DNA of 64,000 nt from Trichomonas vaginalis G3 (taxonomy: Eukaryota; Parabasalia; Trichomonadida; Trichomonadidae): assembly GCF_026262505.1 (NCBI RefSeq), contig NC_067208.1, positions 8,689,962 to 8,753,961 of the forward strand, written 5' to 3'. The notes beneath the pieces are model-generated. The model did not search any database, had not been told where the DNA came from, and saw only the letters and a program-made list of their open reading frames with translations. How positions within the stretch are numbered: the stretch's first letter is position 1; each line of letters starts with the position of its first letter. The position numbers and the translations under genes were made by a program. Shown one piece after another: positions 1 through 9,737 of the stretch.

Positions 1-504
1 AACTCACGTTCATGTTCTAATTGTTTTTCGCGCATTTTTCTAACTTCTTGTTCGAACAAAGGTTTAGCATTCTCTACTGTATCTTCAAGTTCTTCTTCAT
101 CTAATTTCTCATGAACTTTCTTGTCTATGGAGTCCATAATTTTTCCAACTGCTATGCAATATTTTGGAGAAGCCCACATTGCTATATAGTTTATAAGTCT
201 TGGGTCTACATACGTTCCTCTAACTTGTTTGATTTCATCAGGAATTCCTGCATGAATTTTGTATAAAAAGCAACCGCCGGAATTCGGACTGTTGCTATAT
301 TCTTCACAAAATGCCTTATAATACTCTTCCCAGGACTTATTTTCCAACAACTTTCTAAAGTCTTTCCTAAACTGCTGACACATCTTTGTTGCATTAATGT
401 AACCATCCTTGTCTCTACGTAAGACTTCAATACCGTTATAAGTGCCTTTTGTGAATGTATTCGCCATTAGATTTGTTCGTGAATGTTTTTGCTTCGACTG
501 ACAT
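1..504 (-). CDS. KilA-N domain protein, partial at window edge
   Basis: Reading leftward, the frame stays open to the window edge and gives a KilA-N type domain. It has a YINATKMCQQF motif near the start, then GTYVDPRLINYIAMWASPKY, then a charged helical stretch (KKVHEKLDEEELED). KilA-N domains bind DNA and are common in large DNA viruses and phages. Two ATGs are possible, at 504 and 467. The first carries the same leader as the two KilA-N genes of the second Polinton. Family assignment rests on the INATK and IAMWASPKY signatures. The element it belongs to is a fossil. Confidence 0.75.
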
Positions 505-545
505 TTCTGTTCTTACATACAAAATAAAAAAATAAAAATAATTTT
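505..545 (-). promoter_or_regulatory. T-rich leader shared by KilA-N genes
   Basis: On the minus strand a run of T/A (TTTTTATTTTGTATGTAA) is followed by GA(A)CAG and ATGTC. The same arrangement precedes the genes at 34756-35277 and 35366-35977 in the other Polinton, so it is probably a conserved promoter and leader. Confidence 0.5.
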
Positions 546-827
546 AAAACTAACGTAAACATTTATTTCCAGGAATGTTGTCTAAATGTCATGTTGTCAT
601 CATTTTTAAGAGAAGTTAATTAACCTGGTGACATGGTGACATAGTGACACCTTCAGTTCTTCAAAAATAATTAATTATTGAATAACCTGAAACCATGAGA
701 CTTTGTCTCCGGACTCTTTGAGTCACTTAACGTAAACATTAACGTAAACATTAATTCTGCAGTTCATCCATTACTTCATTACCTAATTAATTACAGACAT
801 AAAATATATTTAGTTCATTCGGTAAGC
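546..827. repeat. Intergenic stretch with short direct repeats
   Basis: No gene is visible. The stretch holds three copies of AACGTAAACATT (about 551, 728 and 740) and a short GGTGACAT array at 626-650. They may be regulatory or slippage products; nothing decides this. Confidence 0.4.
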
Positions 828-852
828 CTTGACCCAAAAGTCTGGGCTCAAG
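828..852 (-). terminator. Imperfect hairpin after the fibre gene
   Basis: CTTGAGCCCAGA and a partly complementary GGTCAAG flank a short loop just after the fibre stop codon. The same block follows the fibre gene of the second Polinton at 38457-38482. Conservation past the stop suggests a 3-prime processing or termination role, or simply one shared exchanged module. Confidence 0.35.
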
Positions 853-857
853 CACAT

Positions 858-1878
858 TCAATGAACGCGGTACCATGCGAATACAGTCACAAATGGTGGC
901 ATGTAATCTTTACCCGAGCCTGTTGGATTTGTTGTGAAAGTGTGTGAATGATTTCCTGCGGTTCCACAGAAAATACCTGTGCTTGAATCTACTGGGTCAG
1001 TTGTGATATCATATCTATTCATTCCCCATCTATCCGAACCCGCTGCAAGATTTATATAACCTCTTTTTGTTATTGAATGTGAATGATTACCTGTTGTGTT
1101 TGTAGTTCCTGTATGAGTGTGCGGTGGAAGGTTTGCTTCTTTAATTTTCTTCGAACCTCCTGTTTGCTTTGAATATCTAGCACAGTATAAGAATTTATCT
1201 ACAATCTGCTTCCACGTACCAAAACCTAAAACTGTTGATGGATTTGTTGAATTCATTGACGTATAAATAGAACCAACAGGATATAATGTTTGAAGTATTT
1301 CAGTCTTTAATGTTTGAAGCTCTGTTTTGTCTGCTTTAAGGTCTAAACATCCTGAAACCCATCCTGTATCAGCTTTAACTTTAAAAGTCTCAAATGTCCA
1401 TTCATGATACCATTCAACCTTTTCTTTAATTTCATTATCTTTTTCATCAACATAAACCAAATTTGCCTTCTTCATTAATTCACTATCCACATATTCCTTA
1501 TCTGCTTTCTTCATTATGTCGTTTAGGAAACCTTCTATGAATTCCTCATTTAAATTAAATCTTCCAATCTTCAAAACTTTAGGAAATGCATTTAATGCGT
1601 AATATCTCTGTTTTCTGGTGGAATTGATGTTATATATCCGTTATTCCTTTAATTTTTGAATTCATAAATAAAATTTCTTTTATATTTGATATCACTGCAC
1701 CGCCTTTGCAAACGAATTCGAAACGGTCATTTTTCAATACTATCTCCAAATCTCCATATTTCAACCTTTGCGTTTGTTCTGCCATCTTTGAATTATATGC
1801 ATATATGGCGTATGTAATGGTCTGAGGGACCTGGATGCTTTGCGCCTTAAGTTGTTGTGGTTGCTGTTGTTTAATCAT
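858..1878 (-). pseudogene. Phage-like tail-fibre / collar protein, P1
   Basis: Probable virion attachment fibre. The N-terminal part has a YAIYAYNSKMAEQTQRL segment that resembles the N-terminus of the P2 fibre. A short shaft follows with repeated KADK..YVD units. The C-terminal tip starts with YPVGSIYTSMNSTNP and FGTWKQI, a phage tail-collar signature. It then has HTHTGTT and NHSHTFTTNPTGSG motifs and ends in FVTVFAWYRVH. The tip is nearly identical to the P2 fibre tip except for a variable middle loop. The gene is broken, about one break. Role is inferred from the collar family; a receptor has not been identified. Confidence 0.75.
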
Positions 1879-1902
1879 TTATTATGATTTAAAAATAAAT
1901 AT

Positions 1903-2529
1903 TTAATCCGTTATCTCATCAGCTATTTTTTCTATTTGAAATTGCCATAATATTTCATTCATGAATTCTAAATCACAATCAAATAGGTCAGTTATTCTAA
2001 ATTTAATATTTGATAAATCTTTTGAATGAAGAATAAATGAATTCCCAGATAATTGAAACGGATATGATAAAGAAAATGTGTTTAAGTTGATGGATAAAAT
2101 GTTTTGTATTGATGGGTAAGAGTTAGGGTCTAATGTTTGATGTGAAAATCTCATTGGGGTATTAACTTTATCACATTTGATTAAAATGAAATTGGAACCA
2201 GTGTCAGAATACAAAACATCCCCAAAATCTTTTTCAAAATTTAATATCCCCAACAATGAACGAAGATGAGGAGTACAAAATTTAATTTTCAGCGGGAATT
2301 TAATAAGGTTATTTATTTCATCAAGTTCAAAAAGTTTATCGGGTTTTGATTTAAAATTTTCTTCATACCATACGATAAATGATTCATTTAAATAACTTAA
2401 AATCATGTTAATATCCCATTTCGCTATCACATTATTTATATACATATCATACGTTTTTTCAAGGTCATCTTTAATAAATGATATATAATCTGAAGGGTCT
2501 AAAAGAATGGGATTAAATTTACCACTCAC
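1903..2529 (-). CDS. Candidate structural protein, P1
   Basis: 208 residues, not recognised by family. The C-terminal part (ILHSKDLSNIKFRITDLFD) resembles ISPHNLKDMQFRLVDFQGE in the P2 protein encoded within 41410-42174. That P2 gene also lies next to a fibre gene, so the two may be the same minor capsid or vertex component. No signal peptide or membrane segment is seen. It is divergent from the next gene, with about 100 bases between the starts. Confidence 0.55.
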   Translation of the reverse strand: MSGKFNPILLDPSDYISFIKDDLEKTYDMYINNVIAKWDINMILSYLNESFIVWYEENFKSKPDKLFELDEINNLIKFPLKIKFCTPHLRSLLGILNFEKDFGDVLYSDTGSNFILIKCDKVNTPMRFSHQTLDPNSYPSIQNILSINLNTFSLSYPFQLSGNSFILHSKDLSNIKFRITDLFDCDLEFMNEILWQFQIEKIADEITD

Positions 2530-2631
2530 AGAAACGAGAGTAACATTATAAATTCCGCTAACTGTTAAATTTAATTCACACTATTATTCGAAATAATATT
2601 GATAATTGACATTTTTATTACGATTAAAAAT

Positions 2632-3111
2632 ATGGTAAAGCGTTATTTTCCAGTGATAAATAAAACTAGAATAAGATTACCTCAAGAATTCATAAATTCA
2701 ACGAATAAGAAATTCATTCATGTTATAAATTTTAGTGTTTTCAGAAAATATGAGTCAATGTCATATTCATCAACAGGTTATATTTCACTTCATTCAAATT
2801 TAGTTCAATCAAACCCATATAATGACCATTTCATAAGATTTTCAGATGGTATTAAAAATGTAATTGATAGATTAAAATATGAACAGATTGACAATATCGA
2901 ATTTTTGGAATTTTGGTTTAAATATCCCGATGGAAAAAAGATTGAAGTTAAAGATAAAGCTGATACTATAACAAAAACAATTACAATGACCGATCCGGAT
3001 AGTGGGGAACAAAAAGAAATAAAACAAACGATAGAAACTGGTGAAAGGTCAATTATTATTGATTATGATTCAAAGGATTATTATTCGATAATGTTAATGC
3101 TTGAATATTAA
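2632..3111 (+). CDS. Minor capsid (penton-like) candidate, P1
   Basis: 159 residues if the ATG at 2632 is used; upstream codons in frame have no ATG. The segment TRIRLPQEFINSTNKKFIHV resembles VTFKFPTDWIVNINEEKYIG in the P2 gene at 23436-24293, at similar distances from the N-terminus. It also recalls the YEYPRHWVEY segment of the P2 gene at 44332-45213. This suggests one minor-capsid family. The C-terminus SIMLMLEY is hydrophobic. Fold is inferred, not shown. Confidence 0.5.
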   Translation: MVKRYFPVINKTRIRLPQEFINSTNKKFIHVINFSVFRKYESMSYSSTGYISLHSNLVQSNPYNDHFIRFSDGIKNVIDRLKYEQIDNIEFLEFWFKYPDGKKIEVKDKADTITKTITMTDPDSGEQKEIKQTIETGERSIIIDYDSKDYYSIMLMLEY

Positions 3112-3778
3112 ATAGCCTTAACAAAGAATTTTTCAAGTGATATTTTATATTCATCAACTATTTTATTATAAATATCATTATATGTTAAATGAAGTTCAGT
3201 TGTTGTTCCGTTCTTTGATATCTTAATTGTGCTAATATCCTTTATAGGATTTATTTTTGCAACTGTTCCGCAGCATGAAACCTCATCATCTATGAAAAAT
3301 TGAATCTTAACGTCTGAATCTTGAACATCACAAAGAATGGCGATAATGTGAATTAATGATTCATAAGGTAAAATAATTAAACCGGATTGATCAATTAAAT
3401 TTATTATTGAATCATAATTATTATTATTATTATATCACGGTAAATTTTCATTAATTCAGAATTAATGTCTATTTTATATGGGTTCTCGATGTTTGATGAA
3501 AGAGGTGGGGGTATGTTGGATAAGTGGGAATTTCAACAGGTTCTTTACCGGGTTCAGATAAAATGATTGGGTCTCCATTCTCATGGTTTTCTTCATTCTC
3601 CTCATTTTCGGTAAGTCACGAGTTAATAAATTTGGTTGAGTTGCTGACCTTGTTAATTCGGGCTAACATTAACTTTAACATTTTGAATAATTCGTGATTT
3701 ATCATCATTTACGTTATAACCAACCGTAATCTCTGCTTTTGCGTTAGTGTTCTTTTGACTAGTGAAACGTCTTCTCAT
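3112..3778 (-). pseudogene. Cys-Cys-Gly small protein, conserved in both Polintons
   Basis: The start region encodes MRRRFTSQKNTNAKAEI. The end region carries DDEVSCCG followed by an EYKISLEKFF tail. The P2 gene at 42372-43004 has the same layout: MRSKS start, DPEIECCG, and EYKLCLKYVLVN tail. So this is a gene kept by both families, of unknown function. It is broken here, about three breaks. Confidence 0.5.
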
Positions 3779-3811
3779 TTATATTCGAATAAAAAAAATA
3801 TATTTAAACTT

Positions 3812-4711
3812 TTATTTTGCTGGAACTTTTGAATCTATTATTCCCTGTATTTGTTCATGAAGTTGATTTTTAGCTGTTTCATCGAAATTAATAGACCGAA
3901 TATATTCATTAATTGCATTCTTATAATCATCTGATTTCTCAAATTTTCTTTTATCTGATTCCTTAACTAAATCATAAGTTAAACCTCGTTGCTGATATAA
4001 TGGTTTCTTAATTAAATCTTTGAATGCTTGAGATAAAGCACCTGATGCAATTCTTGCTACTATAATTGGTTGGAATTGCTGTTTAAGTTCATCTTTAACA
4101 TTTGCGAAAACTGGATCGAATAAAGCAACTTTAAAGAATTTCTTAGCTGAAATTTCAGGTCTAATATTTGCATATTGACCATCAAACTGGTTAGAATATC
4201 GTGGTAATCCATCCGGTCCCTCTTCAACAGCATTTAATTCTTCATTGAAATAAGAATATGGATTATGACGGTATGAATTAATTGGACCATTTTCACCTTC
4301 TCCAATGTATTGTTTAACAGCTTTTCCATTTTCATCAAATTGCATAGGATAACGTTCATTATATGCTTTACGTTTAGGATAATCAGATATAGTTAATTTA
4401 TAACCATTTATGACTTTAATATTACCTTGACCATCAGTAACGAAAACTTCATTTATACCATCAGGTTTTCCATTTGGACCCGTAATGTCTGCTTCGTGTG
4501 CTTCCCAATTTGGACCTTGACGTTTGGCATATGCTTGAGCTTCTGGTAATGTTAAAACGTTTCTCATTTGTTTAACATCTTTTTGAAGACCAGCAACAAT
4601 ATGAACTAATTCTTTCATTCCATCAGGAACTTTCATAGTTCTATTATATGCACCCTTTTTGTTTGTCCCTTGTTTTAATGGAACCTGTAGAAGATTTACC
4701 ATTTCTGTCAT
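3812..4711 (-). CDS. Unknown Polinton protein, 299 aa
   Basis: Intact frame, not recognised. It has a predicted helical stretch early ([19 protein letters not shown]), a Gly/Asn/Asp-rich middle ([19 protein letters not shown]) and a Lys-rich C-terminus. It sits directly downstream of the packaging ATPase, where Polintons usually keep virion genes, so a structural role is likely. A T-rich box (TTTTTATTTTTTATTT) lies before the start. Confidence 0.55.
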   Translation of the reverse strand: MTEMVNLLQVPLKQGTNKKGAYNRTMKVPDGMKELVHIVAGLQKDVKQMRNVLTLPEAQAYAKRQGPNWEAHEADITGPNGKPDGINEVFVTDGQGNIKVINGYKLTISDYPKRKAYNERYPMQFDENGKAVKQYIGEGENGPINSYRHNPYSYFNEELNAVEEGPDGLPRYSNQFDGQYANIRPEISAKKFFKVALFDPVFANVKDELKQQFQPIIVARIASGALSQAFKDLIKKPLYQQRGLTYDLVKESDKRKFEKSDDYKNAINEYIRSINFDETAKNQLHEQIQGIIDSKVPAK

Positions 4712-4751
4712 GTTTAATTATAAATAAAAAATAAAAATTAATTATAAAAAG

Positions 4752-5577
4752 TTAATCAAATTTAACACTTCCTTTATTTAAATCAACTATTATTTTTCCA
4801 TGTTCACCTAATTGCTGATATTGTGTGTAAAGTTCATTAATGCTCATTGGTAAATTCACTTGATAAAGCATAACGTTCAACTGTTGACGACTAAACCCAC
4901 TGAAAATGAAAAGTGTTGATAGATTTGATTTAATGTTTGTGCTTAATGCTTTGAAATATTGAACAGCCATAAAGAATGAACACTGAATGTGTCGACATTG
5001 AGTTAATAACTGATTAAAATATGATTTCTCATTTGTTATTAGTTTTGATTTCACTGCATCATCTAGAAAAATGAGTGAATGCAAAAATTCTCTATCAAAA
5101 TTTGAAATAGAAAGTGTTTCAAATAATTCACCCGTTGTTTATCAATAATTTTATCCTCTAATCCTTGCTTCTTGATTGTATTATATAATTCTTTATACAT
5201 TAAAAAGTTTTTTAAATAATCTTCTGCTTCTTCTTGTGATAAATAAATAATTGGAATTTTGATTAAATGCTTTAAAGATTCAAATGTATCATCTGAAGGT
5301 GAACCTGAACGGTTGATATAAATTAACACATGTGAATAGGGGGAAGTGTTAGCAATAATGATAATTTGTTTTAATATCGTTAATGTTTTACCTTTATTTT
5401 GTTTACCAATTGCTGCAGTGATTGAATTTAAGTAACATTCAGAATATGGAATTTTCATTAATTTTTCCTTAGATAGAGCATTTCTATTATCACTCAATGC
5501 TTCATTAATCATATCATCTACGTATGTATTATATACTCCTGCTAATTCTTCATAAGGGTGGATGAATTTAAATCCAT
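4752..5577 (-). pseudogene. Genome-packaging ATPase, P1 copy A
   Basis: FtsK/HerA-like packaging ATPase of the A32 type. A Walker A motif is visible as GKQNKGKT, followed by a strand-rich segment HVLIYINRSG and later SLIFLDDA, a Walker B-like acidic pair. The C-terminal half includes LFIFSGFSRQQLN, similar to VIFQGFSRYDIEL in the P2 ATPase. The gene lies next to the capsid gene in the same direction, as usual in Polintons. It is broken, about one to two breaks. The first part is duplicated in copy B. Confidence 0.75.
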
Positions 5578-5601
5578 TTAATCAAAAATAAATTTATAAT
5601 T

Positions 5602-7237
5602 TTAAACATTTCTATTCATCAATATTTCATCATATGAACTTCTATACTGTGGTGGTGTACCTGTTGGATGATATTTCAAACCTTCATCCGGTGTCCATGT
5701 CCAATATGTAGTCCTAGTAAACCAAACCTGAGGAGGATTTGTCACCTTTGAACAGTAAGTGTCATTTTCACCCTGAATGATTGGATAAGCTTTCACTTGT
5801 ACTGTAACTTGTGAGTTGAAAGTTTCTAATCCATCAAAGAATATACCCGCTCCATCACGTTGAACTGGAATAGTGCATAAGAATGAAGTTTGGTCTTTCC
5901 ATGTTCTAGCTAATGGCGTGCCATCATCATCATTCAGTGGTCTAGTTAATGAGTCCTCGTATTCTTCTGTGCATTCATTCACTCCATCTAAATCAGAAGC
6001 TTGAAGCATACGTGTAAAGAATATGTCCCACTGTGGTCATCGCTTGATCGGGGAAGTTTCTGGAATCTATAGTGACCTGAAGACCTCGAAGCATTGGATT
6101 TTCTAAAACGTTCTTTGCATTGCATTCTTCGGAAATGTTAACACAACATCTGTAACATTATGAAGAGCGTATGAGAAATCTGAGCTAATACCTTCAGGAG
6201 TGATGCAACCTCCATTTAGTGAACGAACGTCAATATGTTGAGCTGGAATCATGAATGGATCTTCCTTACTGAATAAACGTGGTATTGCTTTAACTGATTC
6301 TTCAATTAAACCGTATCCTGGTGTAATGCATTTATCCTCTAAAACTTCCATCTTGTGCATGAAATAATAACGTCATCAACTGTTGCGCAGCAGATGTAGC
6401 GGCTAAGCTTGTAATTAATTTGGCAGGAAGTCCGATTTGTTGGAATTTGCGATCATATTTATAAACATGATTCATAATCTTTTCATAATTTTCATCAGTT
6501 ATCTTTTCATAAACGTAATTTTGTAAATCAGCAACTCTTAACGGGTCAACCTGACAAAATACTAAAGTATCCCTGAAAACATAATATTTAAGAATGATAT
6601 CACCAAATGATTTAGGATAATCATCGAACGCCTGAAATGCTAACAAATCATTTACCGGAATAATCATATCAAAAGTGACATCAACTTCTTCATTTGCTTT
6701 CTTGAAAACTTCTGAAGGGTCAATATATTTACCACATACTGAGTTATCATATTTTTGAACATTATTATATAACGAATGAACAAACTTTTTAACTTTCCTT
6801 TCTGATTTTGGTTTATATGTTGCAAATGCGAAAGATTCACGGGCGCAATCCATCTGAAGATAACCGGCATCACCTCTTTCGGTTTCTACTTCTAATTGTT
6901 TAAAGCTTTGATTTGATGATTTGTAACCAACGAATAAACGCATGCATTTAAAAGCGGCATCACATGTGAAAGCTTTATTTGAAACTAGAGTTGCTTTAAC
7001 TTTGCGTTTAATATATGTGTCACCTAATTGGTTCACATCATGAGCCGGATTTGTAATTCTTAAATGAGTTTGTTTATCATCAAAATATGGAGCATCAGAG
7101 TCATAGCATGAACTTTCAAGTTCTCTATAATATCTTCTACCGTCATTCTTTGCGAATATTTCATTTATCTTTTCGAATGAATGAAACACATTTCCATTAA
7201 TCGGTTTAGTGTTTGGCACTAAATAGTTAGTCGTCAT
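5602..7237 (-). pseudogene. Major capsid protein candidate, P1 copy A
   Basis: Near-identical to the capsid candidate of copy B (9738-11378), in the opposite direction. About 545 codons, strand-rich, with a terminal YRSSYDEILMNRNV shared by both copies. It is assigned as the major capsid (double jelly-roll type) from size, position beside the ATPase and copy number. The gene is broken, about three breaks. Confidence 0.65.
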
Positions 7238-7305
7238 TTATTATTAAATAAAAATCAAAATTAAAAGATGAAAATGAATTTTTAATTTTAATGAAATAAT
7301 CAACT

Positions 7306-7518
7306 ATGGCTGCAGGTATATTTAAGAAATTTGGGATAAAGTAAAAAGAGGAGCGAGTAAAGTTTGGGAAACATTGAAGAAGGGCAAATTGGATATTTAA
7401 GAATAAAGAAGCAATTAGTGACGTTGCTGAATCAATAACACCAAAAGCCGCCCCAATAGAGAAATATTAAATAAAGGAGGAAAAAGTTTATCAAAGACTT
7501 CAACCGATACTAAGATAA
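7306..7518 (+). pseudogene. Small amphipathic MAAG..FKK protein, copy A
   Basis: Counterpart of the intact gene at 9453-9668 in copy B. It is broken. See that entry for features. Confidence 0.6.
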
Positions 7519-7542
7519 AAATAATATTTATTTATTTTTCCA

Positions 7543-7779
7543 CTATCTACCTCCTATTTTATTAAGTATTCCTTCAGCAATTCCACCAATTGCGTTACCT
7601 GCTTGTGCTCCCATCGCCGGATTACTGCTTTAGTACCTATACTCCACCTATGATAGTTCCTGCCGTTTTCGCTACTGGTGCCAAAAAGTTTGCAACGGGT
7701 TTAATAATATTTTTATGAACCCAAACCCGCAGCTTTCTTTAATTCCATCCCATAATTTTTTAAAGAATCCTGCCGCCAT
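7543..7779 (-). pseudogene. Small amphipathic Gly/Ala-rich protein, copy A
   Basis: Counterpart of the intact gene at 9192-9428 in copy B. It is broken, about two to three breaks. Confidence 0.6.
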
Positions 7780-7844
7780 TTTGATTTAATATTAATTAAA
7801 AAATATATTTCATCACTTATATTCTAATTTTTATTTAATGATAA

Positions 7845-8209
7845 ATGAAACCGATTTTAAAAATAATGAAACAGAGAAGGAAGAAATAAATGAAAGTGAA
7901 AATGTTCAAAAAAAATAACGTTGTTAAACCCAATTACTGAAATAAAAATTTTTTCATCTGTTGAAGAATTTAATGACTATTATGCTAATAATAAAAAAAT
8001 TATTTGAAGAATTGACAACATGTAAATTGAATAAAATGTTAAAGTTGATGGATTCAAAATTTCAAAAATAAAAGGATGGTTAGTTTGAAATCTATTCCTC
8101 AATCAAGAATCACCTCATTAATGAAAATGATGATTTAACAAAAAGAATAGAAGAGATTGAAGAAAGAATGAATCAAATAATTGATTTCATAAATTCAAAT
8201 AATCATTAG
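7845..8209 (+). pseudogene. Small acidic coiled-coil protein, copy A
   Basis: Starts with MKPILKI and an acidic Glu/Asn-rich stretch, and ends with a helical RIEEIEERMNQIIDF coiled-coil-like tail. Function unknown. It is broken. The equivalent gene in copy B is the one interrupted by insertion of copy A. Confidence 0.5.
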
Positions 8210-8383
8210 TTTCTTAAAGTTCTATGTTGATTCTGAGACATGAATTTTTTAAAAGTTTATTTTTTATTCATGAAAATAATTATTTCTAATTTCTTTTACT
8301 CTCTCGTACATACTAGATTGAAGAATTCGGAACTTTTACCATAATCTCCTAAATGTTTTCTTATCCCTAACGTGTGCCAGTTA

Positions 8384-8851
8384 TTATATGAAACTGTATA
8401 AACTTTTCTTTATCTTTGCATCTTTCATCACTTCCAATATATTATATCTCAGTTTTGATTTAGCATTTTCATATTCATTAGCGTTTAATAATTCACAGTC
8501 TTCCTTTTTAAATTGATGTTTAAGATATTCAGGATTTAATACTCTACGTTTATATGCTCCTAACTTAGTTCTAAAGGTTTTTCTACAAAAATTTAGGAAT
8601 TCCATCCTCTTTAATGTCATCAATGATTTCCATTCATTATTTTCAATTTCTTCTTCTCGTTTATGAGGTCTTTGATTATGACTCCATTGATTCCATGAAA
8701 TTAAATATTCTTTATCATTATATTTATACCTCATTAGCTTATTTTGGCTTTCATATTCATTTAATAATTCACAATCTTCATTTTTAAATTGAAGTTTAAC
8801 CCATTCAGGATTTAAACAATGTTTAATTAATCGCGGAATATCTGACATCAT
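8384..8851 (-). CDS. Repeat-domain protein in terminal repeat, P1
   Basis: 155 residues with two copies of a short module. One reads LNPEWVKLQFKNEDCELLN, then RYKYNDKEYLISWNQW; the other reads LNPEYLKHQFKKEDCELLN. Such (Y)KYxxxEYxISWxxW modules resemble repeats in nuclease-associated proteins of large viruses, but that link is weak here. Its first part lies inside the terminal inverted repeat, so a second version exists at 16578-16892 with a different C-terminus. Confidence 0.6.
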   Translation of the reverse strand: MMSDIPRLIKHCLNPEWVKLQFKNEDCELLNEYESQNKLMRYKYNDKEYLISWNQWSHNQRPHKREEEIENNEWKSLMTLKRMEFLNFCRKTFRTKLGAYKRRVLNPEYLKHQFKKEDCELLNANEYENAKSKLRYNILEVMKDAKIKKSLYSFI

Positions 8852-9006
8852 CTATATATAGCTTCTTTTATAAAAGATAAAAAAATAAATTATTTTAAAA
8901 TTAATGTTAATTTTTTTAATGATTTATAAATAAATATATTTTAATGCATCGTCTATATATAGATGTAACAAAAAAAGTCACACAACCCGTCCTATCCTAC
9001 TACTAA
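8602..9006. repeat. Terminal inverted repeat of P1 copy A
   Basis: About 405 bases match 16640-17044 with few differences. Read outward-in, the terminus begins AGTAGTAGGAT, matching the AG start typical of Polinton ends. The match stops at 9006 and 17044, beyond which the two sequences are unrelated. Confidence 0.8.
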
Positions 9007-9012
9007 CAGATG
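9007..9012. other. Likely 6 bp target site of copy A
   Basis: AACAGA directly follows the AGTAGTAG terminus. It also reads in place within the uninterrupted gene of copy A near 7960. Polintons make 6 bp duplications. The partner should lie at the far end of copy A. Confidence 0.5.
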
Positions 9013-9124
9013 AAAAAATTTTTATATCAGTAATTGGTTTAACAACGTTTATTTTTTGTTGAACATTTTCACTTTCATTTATTTCTTCCTCCTCTGTTTC
9101 ATTTATTTTTAAAATCGGTTTCAT
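9007..9124 (-). pseudogene. Acidic coiled-coil gene of copy B, interrupted by insertion
   Basis: Starts MKPILKINETEEEEINE and runs to the terminus of copy A, where the other element begins. It is the start of the gene whose full-length relative is at 7845-8209. Confidence 0.6.
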
Positions 9125-9191
9125 TTATCATTAAATAAAAATTAGAATATAAGTGATGAAACATTATTTTTTAATTAATATTAAATCAGAA

Positions 9192-9428
9192 ATGGCGGCA
9201 GGATTCTTTAAAAAATTATGGGAAGGAATTAAGAAAGCTGCGGGTTGGGTTCATAAAAATATTATTAAACCCATTGCAAACTTTTTGGCACCAGTAGCGA
9301 AAACGGCAGGAACTATCATAGGTGGAGTATTAGGTACTAAAGCAGGTAATCCGGCGATGGGAGCACAAGCAGGTAACGCAGTTGGTGGAATTGCTGAAGG
9401 AATACTTAATAAAATAGGAGGTAGATAG
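9192..9428 (+). CDS. Amphipathic Gly/Ala-rich virion-type peptide
   Basis: 78 residues from the ATG at 9192. The N-terminus MAAGFFKKLWEGIKKAAGWV forms an amphipathic cationic helix. A small-residue stretch follows (AGTIIGGVLGTKAG) and then a Gly/Ala-rich C-terminus. This resembles membrane-active internal capsid proteins such as adenovirus pVI-type peptides, by composition only. The first ten residues match those of the convergent gene at 9453-9668, so the two probably arose by duplication. Both lie beside the capsid gene. Confidence 0.6.
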   Translation: MAAGFFKKLWEGIKKAAGWVHKNIIKPIANFLAPVAKTAGTIIGGVLGTKAGNPAMGAQAGNAVGGIAEGILNKIGGR

Positions 9429-9452
9429 TGGAAAAATAAATAAATATTATTT

Positions 9453-9668
9453 TTATCTTAGTATTGGTTGTAGTCTTTGATAAACTTTTTCTCCTTTATT
9501 TAAAACTTCTCTTATTGGGGCGGCTTTTGGCGTTATTGATTCAGCAACGTCACTAATTGCTTCTTTATTCTTAAATATCCAATTTGCCCCCTTCTTCAAT
9601 GTTTCCCAAACTTTACTCGCTCCTCTTTTTACTCTATCCCAAAGTTTCTTAAATATACCTGCAGCCAT
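9453..9668 (-). CDS. Amphipathic basic virion-type peptide
   Basis: 71 residues, starting MAAGIFKKLWDRVKRGASKV. It is a cationic amphipathic helix followed by a second Lys-rich helix and a short C-terminus RLQPILR. It is convergent with the gene at 9192-9428, with 24 bases between stops, and divergent from the capsid gene. A role in membrane penetration or genome condensation is plausible from composition; no family match is claimed. Confidence 0.6.
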   Translation of the reverse strand: MAAGIFKKLWDRVKRGASKVWETLKKGANWIFKNKEAISDVAESITPKAAPIREVLNKGEKVYQRLQPILR

Positions 9669-9737
9669 AGTTGATTATTTCATTAAAATTAAAAATTCAT
9701 TTTCATCTTTTAATTTTGATTTTTTATTTAATAATAA

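Larger units (their letters stand above)
1..9006. mobile_element. Polinton/Maverick family 1, copy A (left end outside window)
   Basis: Polinton-type element carrying KilA-N, fibre, minor structural, packaging ATPase and capsid genes. It ends at 9006 in a terminal repeat that matches the end of copy B. It reads right to left, with its capsid end at 9006. The base after the terminus starts AACAGA, and the DNA that follows is the interior of a gene known from copy A itself (about 7845-8209). This is what an insertion of A into copy B would give. The element is broken, with at least five disruptions in the visible part. Capsid identity to copy B is very high, so it looks young. Polymerase and integrase of this copy would lie left of the window. 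Confidence 0.8.

Noticed and set aside
6664-6873. 69-codon frame, also at 10102-10311
   Set aside because: Shadow of the capsid gene in another frame.
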